From CAYFYS01 sp965202905 (lineage in GTDB: Bacteria; Pseudomonadota; Alphaproteobacteria; MPNO01), in assembly GCA_965202905.1 (NCBI GenBank), contig OZ241868.1, positions 248,001 to 312,000 of the forward strand: a stretch of 64,000 bases of DNA, read 5' to 3'. Positions 9,076 to 17,847 of the stretch are shown piece by piece (the stretch's first letter is position 1; every line of letters starts with the position of its first letter). The notes beneath the pieces are model-generated. The model did not search any database, had not been told where the DNA came from, and was given only the letters and a program-made list of their open reading frames with translations. The translations under genes were made by a program, and so were the position numbers.

Positions 9076-10176
9076 TCAGCCCCAGACCTCCCCGGCGACC
9101 TCGACGATCTGGCGAAGCTTCGCCCACTGCTCGTCCTCGCTCAGCAGATTGCCTTCCTCGGTCGAGGCGAAACCGCATTGCGGGCTGAGGCAGAGCTGGT
9201 CGAGATCGGCGAACTTCGCGGCCTCCTCGATCCGGCGCTTGATCTCGTCCTTGCCCTCCAGAATGCCCGATTTCGTGCTCACCAAGCCGAGCACGACGAT
9301 CTTGCCGCCCTTGGGCAGGAACCGCAGCGGCTCGAAACCGCCGGCCCGCTCGCTGTCGTATTCGAGGAAGTAGCCGTCGAGATCGAGCCCGCCCAGCACC
9401 ATCTCGGCGACCGGCTCGTAGCCGCCCTCGGAAATCCAGGTCGAGCGGAAGTTGCCGCGGCAGACATGCATCGTGACCGTCATGTCCGCGGGCCTGGCGG
9501 CGAGCGCGCCGTTGATGGCCGCGGCGTAGCGCCGGTCGAGCCCGTCGGTGTCCAGGCCGCGCCCGCGCGCCTTCTCGACTTCGACCGCCGAGCACAGATG
9601 GGCCCAGACCGTGTCGTCGAGCTGAAGATAGCGGCAGCCGGCGTCGTAGAACGCCCGGATCGCATCGCCGTAGGCATCGGCGAGGTCGGCGAAGAACCCG
9701 TCGATGTCCGGATAGATCCTGCGCCGGGTCCCGTCCTCGTGGCGGAAATGCAGGACGCTCGGGCTCGGCGCCGTCATCTTGGGCAGGACCGAGGCGTGGT
9801 CTTTGAGGTAGCGGAAATGACCGATCATCGGATGATTGGAAAAGCCGAGCTTTCCGGTGACCTCGACCGTCTGGGCCTTGGTCTGGCGGCCCTGGAACTG
9901 GATGCCCTGGTCGGACTCCACCAGCGCGACCCCGTCCAGGCCGCCCAGGAAATCGAAATGCCACCACGAGCGGCGATACTCGCCGTCGGTGGCGAGCTTC
10001 AGCCCGATCTCTTCCTGCTTCCCGATGACGCGGGCGATCTCCTGGTCTTCGACGGCGCGCAGCGCGGCGTCGTCGATCGCGCCGGCCTCGCGCCGGGCGC
10101 GCGCATCCTTGATCGTCTCGGAACGCAACAGGCTGCCGACGTGATCGGCGCGGAACGGCGGCGTGGTCCTCATCAT
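9076..10176 (-). CDS. MetE-like (cobalamin-independent methionine synthase family) zinc protein 1
   Basis: A 366-residue stand-alone relative of the C-terminal catalytic half of MetE (YxjG/YxjH group). The zinc ligands are visible as HVC in MTVTMHVCRGNF and a later Cys in LCLSPQCGF, matching the HxC...C site. Family members move thiol-methyl groups: methionine synthases, and epoxyalkane:coenzyme M transferase with a different reaction. Two ATG codons (10176 and 10173) are possible starts; GAGGA lies about 13 bases upstream. It lies between an aromatic hydroxylase gene and a second MetE-like gene on the same strand, so a role in catabolism, such as accepting a methyl group or thiol transfer, is at least as likely as methionine synthesis. 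The substrate is unknown. Confidence 0.82.
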   Translation of the reverse strand: MMRTTPPFRADHVGSLLRSETIKDARARREAGAIDDAALRAVEDQEIARVIGKQEEIGLKLATDGEYRRSWWHFDFLGGLDGVALVESDQGIQFQGRQTKAQTVEVTGKLGFSNHPMIGHFRYLKDHASVLPKMTAPSPSVLHFRHEDGTRRRIYPDIDGFFADLADAYGDAIRAFYDAGCRYLQLDDTVWAHLCSAVEVEKARGRGLDTDGLDRRYAAAINGALAARPADMTVTMHVCRGNFRSTWISEGGYEPVAEMVLGGLDLDGYFLEYDSERAGGFEPLRFLPKGGKIVVLGLVSTKSGILEGKDEIKRRIEEAAKFADLDQLCLSPQCGFASTEEGNLLSEDEQWAKLRQIVEVAGEVWG

Positions 10177-10210
10177 GTCGCTCGATGTATCCTCATTCGC
10201 GACGCGCGGG

Positions 10211-11392
10211 CTATCCGGTCCGCAGCAGCGAGTAGCGCTCGTCCGCGGCCAGGCATTCGACCTCGGGGAGGCCGAGCTCCTTGCGTACGATGTTGGCACC
10301 CAGCACCAGCGAGACCATCTTGTAGCGGGCGTGCCGACGGCTCATGCCCTCGCGCCCCATGCCGCAGTCCGAGCACAGGATCAACCGCTCCGCGGGGATG
10401 TGTTTCAGCGCCTCGCGAACGCTCTGGGCGATCTCCTCCGGCCGCTCGACCTGCAGCGTGTGATGGTCGATCATGCCGATGGCCACCTTCTTGTCGGTGA
10501 TCGCCTCGCCGATCGCCGCGAGATCGATATGGCCCGAACTGCAGGACTCGAAGGTGATCACGTCGGCATCGACCCGGTTGAGGTATTCGAGCGTGGGCGC
10601 GTAGCTCTGCACCTCGACGAACATGCGCTGCTGCGAGGGGTTGCCCCAGCAGGTGTGGCACCAGACCTCCGTCTTCTCCCGCAACCCCTTGACGGTGTTG
10701 TCGAAGACGCCGACCAGCGCCTGGGCGTCGAGCTTGCCGAAGGCGGGCCCCCGCACCGGCGTCATGTGGATCTGCGGCTCCTCGAGCTGGACGACCGGGC
10801 AGCCGGCGTCGGCCAGCCCGCTAAGCTCGGCATTGAGCGCGTCGCTCAGCGCCATCACCCGCTCGACCGGGTCCTTGTAGAACCTGTCCTCGACCGCGGC
10901 GGCCAGGATCTCGGGCACGATGGTGCCGAATTTGACCGGCCTGGCCGTCATCCGCTGGGCGGTTTTCCACATGGCGGTATATTGCAGGTCGCCCGGGCCC
11001 ACAGGCCCGACGATCGCCGGCATGACGCGGGCTTCGAGGTAGTCGTGCAGGATGTGGCCGCGCGGGAATCCGACCCCGCCCATGCGGTAGACCGCAGCTT
11101 CCGGCACGCCCTTGTCGAAGCCCGCCATGTGGTAGGGCGGATAGCTGGTCCAGCTCTGCCCGCCGACCTCGTCGTCGTAATGGGCGTCGCCATCGGTGAG
11201 GATGTCGAGCCCGGCCGCCTCCTGGTCGTTGATGTAGACCGCGACGGCATCGGTGTACTGCTCGCGAAACCGCGCATCGACCATCGCCTGGAGAAACGAT
11301 CGGGCCCCGAGGTTCTCGGTATACCAGCCCGGCCGCGGCAGCGAGCCGATCAGCGCGGTCGGCAGGACGGTATCGGCGGTGGCGCGGTACAT
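10211..11392 (-). CDS. MetE-like zinc protein 2
   Basis: A second MetE-core paralogue with 393 residues. The zinc site reads WCHTCWGNP (His and Cys) and later LILCSDCGMGRE, the CxxCG pattern seen in MetE and in epoxyalkane:CoM transferases. Near the N-terminus LPTALIGSLPRP resembles the family's N-terminal TTTVGSFPRT-type segment. The start at 11392 is chosen over a longer frame because GGGGAG sits 8 bases upstream and homology begins there. Only 34 bp separate it from the first MetE-like gene, so they are probably co-transcribed. The two proteins are clearly different in sequence and may be partners or act on different donors. Function is inferred only to the level of the family. Confidence 0.82.
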   Translation of the reverse strand: MYRATADTVLPTALIGSLPRPGWYTENLGARSFLQAMVDARFREQYTDAVAVYINDQEAAGLDILTDGDAHYDDEVGGQSWTSYPPYHMAGFDKGVPEAAVYRMGGVGFPRGHILHDYLEARVMPAIVGPVGPGDLQYTAMWKTAQRMTARPVKFGTIVPEILAAAVEDRFYKDPVERVMALSDALNAELSGLADAGCPVVQLEEPQIHMTPVRGPAFGKLDAQALVGVFDNTVKGLREKTEVWCHTCWGNPSQQRMFVEVQSYAPTLEYLNRVDADVITFESCSSGHIDLAAIGEAITDKKVAIGMIDHHTLQVERPEEIAQSVREALKHIPAERLILCSDCGMGREGMSRRHARYKMVSLVLGANIVRKELGLPEVECLAADERYSLLRTG

Positions 11393-11525
11393 GGATCGTC
11401 TCCCCGTTCGGACGGTCGATCCTCCGCAACCATCCGCCCCGGTGCAAGCGGATTCCGTCCCGAGCACCCCCTCGCGCACCCCGACGTAGCGCGGCCGCGT
11501 CGCCTTACGCCATCGCGAGCGCCGA

Positions 11526-11552
11526 GACCCCCGTCCGCCGGGACCCCCGTCC
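11526..11552. repeat. Partial tandem duplication in the divergent intergenic region
   Basis: GACCCCCGTCCGCCGG at 11526-11541 is followed by the first 11 bases of the same unit at 11542-11552. It lies in the ~230-bp region between two divergent transcripts (MetE-like minus, SDR plus). Confidence 0.8.
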
Positions 11553-11620
11553 ATTGAGCCGTCCCGCCGGCTTGGCTACAAGGACGCGACAGGTATGTGT
11601 CGTATCGGGCGGTGAACGGA

Positions 11621-12382
11621 ATGGCATCGGAAAGACCCGCGGCGCTGGTGACGGGCTCGGCGACCGGGATCGGACGGGCGGAGGCGACAGCTTTGGCCGA
11701 GGCCGGCTACGACATCGTGGTCAACTACAGCCGCAGCGAAGCGGCCGCGCGCGCGACCGCGACGGCGTGCGAGACCGCAGGCGTCCGGACCCTGGTCATC
11801 GGCTGCGACGTCGCCGACAACGCCGCCGTCGAGGCGATGGTGGGCGAGGCGGAGAAGGCCTTTGGCCGGCTCGATGTCCTGTGCAACAACGCCGGCATCA
11901 CCTCCGGGACCGCGTTTGCGGATTTCGACGGCATGGATTGGGCCGACTGGGACCGCGTGTTCTCGGTCAACGTGCGCGGCCTGGTCCAGGTCAGCCGCGC
12001 CTGCGCGCCGCTGCTGCGAGCGGCCAAGGGCGCGATCGTCAACACTGCCAGCATCGTGGGCCTCCGGCCCGGGCCGCAGCCGCTCGCTTACTCGGCGTCC
12101 AAGGCGGCCGTGGTCTCCTTGACCAGGACCCTGGCGCTGGCGCTTGGCCCCGAGATTCGGGTCAATGCCGTGGCGCCGGGCTGGATGGAAGGCGATTGGA
12201 TGGAGCGCATGCTGGGCGAGAACTACCACCGGCTGATGGAGCGCCGCGCCCGGATGACCCCGCTCAAGCGCTGCGTGACCGCCGAAGACGTCGCGGACAC
12301 CATGCTCTCGCTGGTCCGGGCGAACCGCTTCGTGACCGGCGAGGTCGTCGTGGTCGACGGCGGGTTCGCCGCCTCGACCTGA
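11621..12382 (+). CDS. Short-chain dehydrogenase/reductase
   Basis: A classical SDR of 253 residues, probably an NAD(P)-dependent alcohol or ketone oxidoreductase. From the ATG at 11621 it has the cofactor-binding TGSATGIG (11-18), NNAG (89-92), catalytic Ser144 in NTASIVG, and the YSASK pair Tyr157 and Lys161. A GTG at 11597 would add eight residues; neither start has a strong ribosome site. It starts a plus-strand run of SDR, AMP-ligase and amidohydrolase that diverges from the MetE-like genes. Substrate not deducible. Confidence 0.88.
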   Translation: MASERPAALVTGSATGIGRAEATALAEAGYDIVVNYSRSEAAARATATACETAGVRTLVIGCDVADNAAVEAMVGEAEKAFGRLDVLCNNAGITSGTAFADFDGMDWADWDRVFSVNVRGLVQVSRACAPLLRAAKGAIVNTASIVGLRPGPQPLAYSASKAAVVSLTRTLALALGPEIRVNAVAPGWMEGDWMERMLGENYHRLMERRARMTPLKRCVTAEDVADTMLSLVRANRFVTGEVVVVDGGFAAST

Positions 12383-12411
12383 ACGGGCCGGCCAGCCTGA
12401 ACGGGCCGGCC
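12378..12411. repeat. 16-bp duplication spanning the SDR stop codon
   Basis: CCTGAACGGGCCGGCC occurs at 12378-12393 and 12396-12411, separated by AG. The first copy contains the TGA stop (12380-12382) of the SDR gene; the second repeats it 18 bp downstream, just before the ligase ribosome site. Confidence 0.95.
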
Positions 12412-12426
12412 CGAAGGAGAAATGGA

Positions 12427-14073
12427 ATGCTCGAAGGCGTTGTCCCGTTTCCGCCGGAATTCGCGGCCCGTTACCGCGAGAAGGGCTATTGGGACGACCG
12501 GACGCTGCGCGACCAGTTCGCCGAGGTCTTCGCCCGCCACGCCGGGCGCGTCGCGGTGATCGACGGCGACGAGATCGCGACCTATCGCGACCTCGATACG
12601 CGGTCCGGGCGCTTGGCGCTCAACCTGCTCGATCTCGGCATCCGGCCGCTCGACCGGGTGGTCGTGCTGCTGCCCAACGTGATCGAGTTCGTCTACCTCT
12701 ACTTCGCCCTGCAAAAGATCGGCGCGATCCCGATCTGCGCGCTCGCCGCGCACCGGTTCCTCGAAGTCAATCAGTTCGTTGCGATCGCTCAGGCCACGGC
12801 TTGCGTGGCGCCGGACCGGCTGGGCGATTTCGAATTCGCACCGATGATCGAGCGCGTGGCCGCCGCGAACCCCTGCCTCGCCCACCGCATCATCCTGGGC
12901 GAGGCGCCCGAGGGGCGCCGTTCGCTGCGCGATCTCCTGGAGCGCACGCCGTCGGGCACTGTGGCCGATCTCGATGCGATCGCGATCGACCCGACCGACC
13001 CGGCGGTCTTCCAGCTTTCCGGCGGGACGACCGGCGTGCCGAAGCTCATCCCGCGCACCCATAACGACTATTTCTGCAACTCGCGGCTCGCCGTCTCGGT
13101 GACCGAAGTAGGACCGGATAGCTGCCTGCTGCTGCTGTTGCCGATCGGCCACAACCTGCCGCTCGCCTGTCCCGGGCTGCAGGGCTTTCTGATCCAGGGC
13201 GGGCGTGTGGTCCTGTCCACCTCGCCGCGCGCGCCGGATGTCTTCCGGCTGGTCGATCGGCACAGGGTGAGCCACATCCACTGCGTGCCGGCGCTCCTGA
13301 TCCGCTGGATCAACGATCCGGGCATCGGCGATTATGACCTGTCCTCGCTGCGCATGATCCAGTCGGGCGGACAGCGGCTCCAGCCCGAGGTCCGGCTGCG
13401 CACCCGGGAGCTGATCCCCAGCGTCTTCGTCCAGGAGAATTTCGGCATGTCCGAGGGCACGATCATGTTCGTGCGCGTCGGCGATCCCCCGGACGTCCAG
13501 CTCGAAACCGTCGGCCGACCGGTCTGTCCCGACGACGAGGTGCGGCTGATCGACGACGACGGCAACGAGGCGCCGTTCGGCGAGGTGGGCGAGCTCTGCG
13601 TGCGCGGACCCTACACCCTGCGCGGCTACTACGGCGCGCCGGAGCACAACGCGATGGTCTTCACCCCGGACGGGTTCTACTGTTCGGGCGATCTGATGCG
13701 CCAGCACGGCTCCGGCAACTACATGGTCGAAGGCCGCAAGAAGGACGTCATCAACCGCGGCGGCGAAAAGATCTCGGCCGAAGAGATCGAGAACCTGATT
13801 CTCCAGCATCCGGGCGTCCAGAACGTCGCCTGCGTCGCGATGCCCGATCCGGTTCTGGGCGAGCGCATGTGCGCCTGCGTGATCCCGCGGGCGGGAATGG
13901 AGGTCGACTTCGACGGTTTGCTCGCCTTCCTGGCCGGGAAGGAGTTCGCCAAGCACAAGCTGCCCGAACGGCTGGAGCTGATGAACGACTTCCCGCTGTC
14001 GAATTTCGGCAAGGTGTCCAAGAAGACCCTGGTCGAGATGGTCAGCGAGAAGCTCCGGCAGGAAGCGGGTTAG
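12427..14073 (+). CDS. Aryl acid:AMP ligase (DhbE/EntE-like) or aryl-CoA ligase
   Basis: An ANL-superfamily enzyme of 548 residues that adenylates a carboxylic acid. It has the P-loop LSGGTTGVPKLIPRTHNDY near residue 200, ENFGMSEG (A5), YCSGDLM (A7), the hinge VEGRKKDVINRGGEKIS (A8) and the catalytic Lys529 in NFGKVSKKTL (A10). The N-terminus (PPEFAARYREKGYWDDRTL) is typical of 2,3-dihydroxybenzoate/salicylate-AMP ligases. No siderophore or NRPS genes are near, and gentisate-type genes are, so a catabolic salicylate- or hydroxybenzoate-activating role is a reasonable inference. GAAGGAG lies 7 bases before the ATG. Confidence 0.88.
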   Translation: MLEGVVPFPPEFAARYREKGYWDDRTLRDQFAEVFARHAGRVAVIDGDEIATYRDLDTRSGRLALNLLDLGIRPLDRVVVLLPNVIEFVYLYFALQKIGAIPICALAAHRFLEVNQFVAIAQATACVAPDRLGDFEFAPMIERVAAANPCLAHRIILGEAPEGRRSLRDLLERTPSGTVADLDAIAIDPTDPAVFQLSGGTTGVPKLIPRTHNDYFCNSRLAVSVTEVGPDSCLLLLLPIGHNLPLACPGLQGFLIQGGRVVLSTSPRAPDVFRLVDRHRVSHIHCVPALLIRWINDPGIGDYDLSSLRMIQSGGQRLQPEVRLRTRELIPSVFVQENFGMSEGTIMFVRVGDPPDVQLETVGRPVCPDDEVRLIDDDGNEAPFGEVGELCVRGPYTLRGYYGAPEHNAMVFTPDGFYCSGDLMRQHGSGNYMVEGRKKDVINRGGEKISAEEIENLILQHPGVQNVACVAMPDPVLGERMCACVIPRAGMEVDFDGLLAFLAGKEFAKHKLPERLELMNDFPLSNFGKVSKKTLVEMVSEKLRQEAG

Positions 14074-14081
14074 GCGAGGAG

Positions 14082-14924
14082 ATGCGGATCATCGATCTCC
14101 ACTGCTATCCCAACACGCAGCCGTGGATCGACTGCCAGGGCCCCTATGTCGAGGCCCTGGCGACCTATTGGAAGCGGTCCTGGAATGCGAAGGAGGAGGA
14201 CGACGTCGTCGCCGAGTTTGCCGAGGCGGGGGTGGAGGCCGTCCTGGTCGCGCTCGATCTGGAGACGACGGTCGCCACCCCTCCATGCTCCAACGACTAT
14301 GTCGCCGGGATGTGGAAGCGCCACCCCGAGCGCATCGTCCAGGCCTGGGCCGCGGTCGATCCGTTCAAGGGGGAGCTCGCGATTCGCGAGGCCAGGCGCG
14401 CGGTCGAAGACCTTGGTATGCTCGGCTTCCACTTCCACCCGATCATGGGCCATTTCGCGGTCAATGACGACCGGCTTTATCCGCTGTGGGAGACCATCGC
14501 GGCGCTCGGCGCGCCGGTGATGATCGATGTGGGCACAACCGGCATGGGCGCGGGAATGCCCGGAGGCATGGGCGCCAGGATCCGCCACGCCCATCCGCTG
14601 ACCCTCGACGACCTGGCGAGCGACTTCCCGCAGCTCAGGATCGTCGCCGCCCACCCGGGCTGGCCGTGGGGCGAAGAGATGACCGCCGTCGCGCTGCACA
14701 AGGGCAACGTCTACTGGGAGCTGTCGGGCTGGGCGCCCCGGTACTTTCCCGAATCGCTCAAGCGCGACGTGCGCGGCCGCCTCCAGGACAAGATCATGTT
14801 CGGCAGCGACTATCCGAGCCTGCCTTACGAGCGGATATTTCGGGAGTGGGACGAGCTCGGCTACACCCCGGAAATCATGGAGAAGGTTTTCCACAGAAAC
14901 GCCGAAGACATTCTCGGCCTGTGA
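14082..14924 (+). CDS. Amidohydrolase family protein (ACMSD-like, amidohydrolase_2)
   Basis: A 280-residue metal-dependent TIM-barrel hydrolase or decarboxylase. Visible metal ligands are a DLHCYP variant of the HxH motif at the N-terminus, HFHP near residue 112, AAHPG near residue 190 and MFGSDYPSLP near residue 246, which holds the catalytic Asp. The first motif has only one of the two usual His residues (DLHCY), as in some decarboxylase-like members. GAGGAG stands directly before the ATG at 14082, 8 bp after the ligase stop, so they form an operon. In aromatic clusters such proteins often decarboxylate or open ring products; the substrate here is unknown. Confidence 0.85.
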   Translation: MRIIDLHCYPNTQPWIDCQGPYVEALATYWKRSWNAKEEDDVVAEFAEAGVEAVLVALDLETTVATPPCSNDYVAGMWKRHPERIVQAWAAVDPFKGELAIREARRAVEDLGMLGFHFHPIMGHFAVNDDRLYPLWETIAALGAPVMIDVGTTGMGAGMPGGMGARIRHAHPLTLDDLASDFPQLRIVAAHPGWPWGEEMTAVALHKGNVYWELSGWAPRYFPESLKRDVRGRLQDKIMFGSDYPSLPYERIFREWDELGYTPEIMEKVFHRNAEDILGL

Positions 14925-15010
14925 GCGCGACGAAGATCGACATCCACACCCGTTTCGTCGAGCGGCGCAAGGTCCAGGCGCCGATCGATGTGATGGGGCT
15001 CACTGCCCCT
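14921..15010 (+). pseudogene. Start of a second amidohydrolase, truncated
   Basis: A GTG at 14921 overlaps the amidohydrolase stop (GTGA) and opens SATKIDIHTRFVERRKV, which resembles the KIDIHTHFVP start of ACMSD-type amidohydrolases with the second metal-binding His changed to Arg. After about 30 residues the frame loses all protein character. It looks like the 5' stub of a gene that was once translationally coupled to its neighbour. Confidence 0.35.
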
Positions 15011-15466
15011 CGCACGGCCGGCCCGGACAGGCGCCGCTACGGCGAAGAGCAGCCGATACGGCTGTCCGCGCGCGCCGCCCCGGTGGTGCCGTCTCGGCGA
15101 CGGACGATGCAAGCAGTAGACAACACGCATGGTTCTAAGCGGTACAGGCTGCCAAGCCAGCGGGCCATGCAACTACTCTCCCGCCTCGATGAACCATACG
15201 CCGATGCCGTCGAGCGTGCCGTCGGTGATCACGCATTGTTCCTGGCGATCCTGTGATCTCCAGACCAGGGATCGCAGTGGACAGCGTATCGAGATTGTAG
15301 CGGGTGGGCTCAAGGGTTAGTCCACTCGCACTGAGCCATCTCTTCCGGCCCTCCAGACGGCGTGTGACGGCCAAGCTACCCGTATCGGGCAGGGTATTCA
15401 GGACTGCCGGCTTTTGTCGAGAATGATTATTTTCATTAGCCCCTCTGAATCAGGCCAGATCGATGA
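15011..15466. other. Gene-free stretch with possible minus-strand gene tail
   Basis: About 450 bp without a supported gene. On the minus strand near 15170-15262 one frame reads QCVITDGTLDGIGVWFIEAGE before a stop. It has a natural composition and may be the 3' end of a lost gene, but I do not recognise it. Frames around it are Arg-rich and noncoding in character. Confidence 0.3.
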
Positions 15467-15694
15467 TTACTCCACGATGACATACCCTTTACTGAGATCC
15501 CACTTCAGGTCTTTCGGGCGCCCACCCGCCTCGCAATACTGCTCACAGGTGAACTGCTCGGGGAGCGCGTCGAGCAAAGGCTGAAAGGACCTGTGGCCAT
15601 GTGTCCCCTCGCGACGCGGGTTCTCCCTGACCTCGATGACGATCCTTTTCCCGGCGTGGGCCGAGACACGGCCACGCCAGAGCTCGACAGGCAC
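15467..15694 (-). CDS. Small uncharacterised protein downstream of the GmrSD-like gene
   Basis: A 75-residue frame with a GTG at 15694. Its composition looks like real protein, unlike the overlapping Arg-rich frames: RIVIEVRENPRREGTHGHRS, then QPLLDALPEQFTCEQYCEAG and a C-terminal KDLKWDLSKGYVIVE. It lies on the same strand about 130 bp downstream of the restriction gene and could be its accessory protein, or the tail of a decayed gene. No ribosome site is convincing at the GTG. I do not recognise a family. Confidence 0.4.
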   Translation of the reverse strand: MPVELWRGRVSAHAGKRIVIEVRENPRREGTHGHRSFQPLLDALPEQFTCEQYCEAGGRPKDLKWDLSKGYVIVE

Positions 15695-15822
15695 GGGCGC
15701 TGGCCCGGCCTTCGGGCTGGCCTTCCACCGGGCTGGCCTCGCTGGACGGGCTGGACCCGACCACCACGAACGAAAGATGGCCGGGGCGACACCAACCGCC
15801 CCGGCCCACCTTCCGCACCCGG

Positions 15823-17796
15823 CTACTTCGCCTCGGGGATCCCGGCCGTCGAAACCCCGTATTTCTCCAGAAGACCCACCAGCTTCACACGATCCGCCGG
15901 CGTGAACGTGCTGTCGATCTTGACATCACGCCGGTCGAACGCCCGACGGAAATCCTCCGTCAAAGCCCGCGACTCGCGATCTGTCATCGTCATCGCCTTC
16001 ACCTGCCCGTGCGTCGTACCATTCAGAAACTGCCGCGTGATGATCTGATAACCCGCCACAACCCGGCGAGACTTGGGTCGTTCTTCCGCTTGCGTCGGCC
16101 AGTCCAGCCACGGCCAGCGGTCGAGGGCCCTGCGGGCGAGGTCTTCCGCTCGCCGCTCGAGCGCTGCCTCGTCCCATTCGCTTTCCTCGGAGAGGGATCT
16201 TGTCATGCGGATCGAGCTGTTGCGGTAGACCTCCCGCTTCGCGGCGAACGTATTCGCGCCCATACTCGAGTTGGTGGCGTCTCCGCTCAGGGTCAGGTTC
16301 GCGAGCTGATCGCAATACCGCCCATGCTTTTCTTCCGCGTCGTCACCCAGGTAACGCTTCCATTCGTCCGTGAGCGTCTGCGGCATCACATGTTCGATCT
16401 CCAGGCGGTCGCGGGCCGGCGCTTCATCGGGCTGTTCGGTCTCCATCAATTCGCACAGAACGGCACGTGTGGCGTCGGAGGCGATCCCCCCGTAAGCCTT
16501 CCGCTTACGAATACCCTCCCGAACCTCTTCGTCCTTCGGAACCCCGACGCGTGTGTTTCGGAATTTGCGTATCCGGACGAGCCAGTGCTCCGCATAATTC
16601 TCTTCCGCGCTCGGTCCGGCTCCATAGGCGAGTTCCGCGAAGGCCTTGTTCATCGCGTTTGCCCGCCGATCCGCCAGCCAGATGCGCGTTGTCCATGCGC
16701 CGATCGCCGCAAGCGTCTCCGCGAGCGCCGCATCGCCGCTTCCCGCGCAGTCGCTTTCGGCGGCGTCGTTCAGCAGCCGCAACGTCAGCGGCCGGTGGAC
16801 ATCGCTCCCCATCGCGCGCAGATGCCTGAGTTCCCGTTCCGCCCCGGCATGGCGGTGGGGTCCTGCTGTGCCGGTCAGGATTCCATACAGCCCTGCAAGC
16901 TGCGCCAGCTTGCGGCAAAGAGCTGGACGATCCCTGTCGTGCCCCTCCGTTATCGCCCAGCGTCGAAGCTGCTCATAGACTTTATCGATGCCGTGGGCCT
17001 CGCCGGTACGCCAACGCATGACGTCCCGAAGGAAATCGTCAATGAGCTCGGTCGTATGTTCGGCGCCGAGCGCTCGTTCGATGCCGAGCCAATATCTGTC
17101 GTGGAGTTCCCGCTGATCTTCTTCCGGCTGCCCGATCAAGAGCCAGTTCTTGACCTTCTCGCTCTCCGTGAGCGGGCGGCCGGTGGCGTTCAGGCTTTCA
17201 AAAATCTGCTGCGGGTCGTCCGTGTTGCTGAGACCGATGCGGACCACTCGGAGCCGCTCAAGCCCCCCGAGCAGTTGGTCCGTGGGGTTCTTATCGACCA
17301 AGCGGCGCGCAATTTCCCAAGCCTGAGCGACGGCGCCGTCTCCTTTGGGATTGCCGTCGAGACCGCAGCGATACTCGTCCTCGTCTCCAGCCTGTAGTCG
17401 CAGCTTGAGCCGCTTCTCCTCCAGGATCATATGAGGGTTGGTCAGCCGACGCTCACGAATGATTTGCGCGGTCCACCCGCGGCATGGGCCGTCACGTTCG
17501 AGCTTGGCCGCGATGCACGCCAGCAGGATGCTCACCGTCGTGAGCCTCTGCTGGCCATCGACGACGCGAAAGGTGGGCAGCACGCTCGCTGTCCCTGCCC
17601 CTGGCTCCTGGAAGGTGAGGAGGGTGCCGCCATAATGAATGGACTTAGGGTCTTCTGCCTCGGCGATTGCCAGCAGGTCATCGACAAGCCGTTCAATTTC
17701 AGGTCTTTTCCAACAGTACCGTCGTTGCCAGCGCGGCACGACGTACTGGAGATCGCTGTTGAGCAGTTGCAGGAATTCGATATGCTGAGCATCCAT
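15823..17796 (-). CDS. GmrSD-type (type IV) restriction endonuclease, DUF262-DUF1524 fusion
   Basis: A 657-residue single-chain protein. The N-terminal GmrS/DUF262 (ParB-like) domain has VVPRWQRRYCW (19-29) and the nucleotide-binding VVDGQQRLTT (78-87). The GmrD/DUF1524 part has the His-Me finger nuclease motif IEHVMPQTL (His469 with Pro472) and the downstream LANLTLSGDATNSSMGANTF block that completes the family's Asn motif. About 95 C-terminal residues extend beyond it and are unrecognised. GmrSD enzymes cut phage DNA carrying modified (e.g. glucosylated hydroxymethyl) cytosine. The ATG at 17796 has GAGG about 10 bases upstream; a TTG at 17802 is an alternative. It flanks an Mrr/HigBA cassette, forming a defence island. 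Confidence 0.88.
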   Translation of the reverse strand: MDAQHIEFLQLLNSDLQYVVPRWQRRYCWKRPEIERLVDDLLAIAEAEDPKSIHYGGTLLTFQEPGAGTASVLPTFRVVDGQQRLTTVSILLACIAAKLERDGPCRGWTAQIIRERRLTNPHMILEEKRLKLRLQAGDEDEYRCGLDGNPKGDGAVAQAWEIARRLVDKNPTDQLLGGLERLRVVRIGLSNTDDPQQIFESLNATGRPLTESEKVKNWLLIGQPEEDQRELHDRYWLGIERALGAEHTTELIDDFLRDVMRWRTGEAHGIDKVYEQLRRWAITEGHDRDRPALCRKLAQLAGLYGILTGTAGPHRHAGAERELRHLRAMGSDVHRPLTLRLLNDAAESDCAGSGDAALAETLAAIGAWTTRIWLADRRANAMNKAFAELAYGAGPSAEENYAEHWLVRIRKFRNTRVGVPKDEEVREGIRKRKAYGGIASDATRAVLCELMETEQPDEAPARDRLEIEHVMPQTLTDEWKRYLGDDAEEKHGRYCDQLANLTLSGDATNSSMGANTFAAKREVYRNSSIRMTRSLSEESEWDEAALERRAEDLARRALDRWPWLDWPTQAEERPKSRRVVAGYQIITRQFLNGTTHGQVKAMTMTDRESRALTEDFRRAFDRRDVKIDSTFTPADRVKLVGLLEKYGVSTAGIPEAK

Positions 17797-17847
17797 GGCC
17801 AATGCCTCAATCGTAGCAACAAATCAACTTCAACGCAGCGGGTTCTG

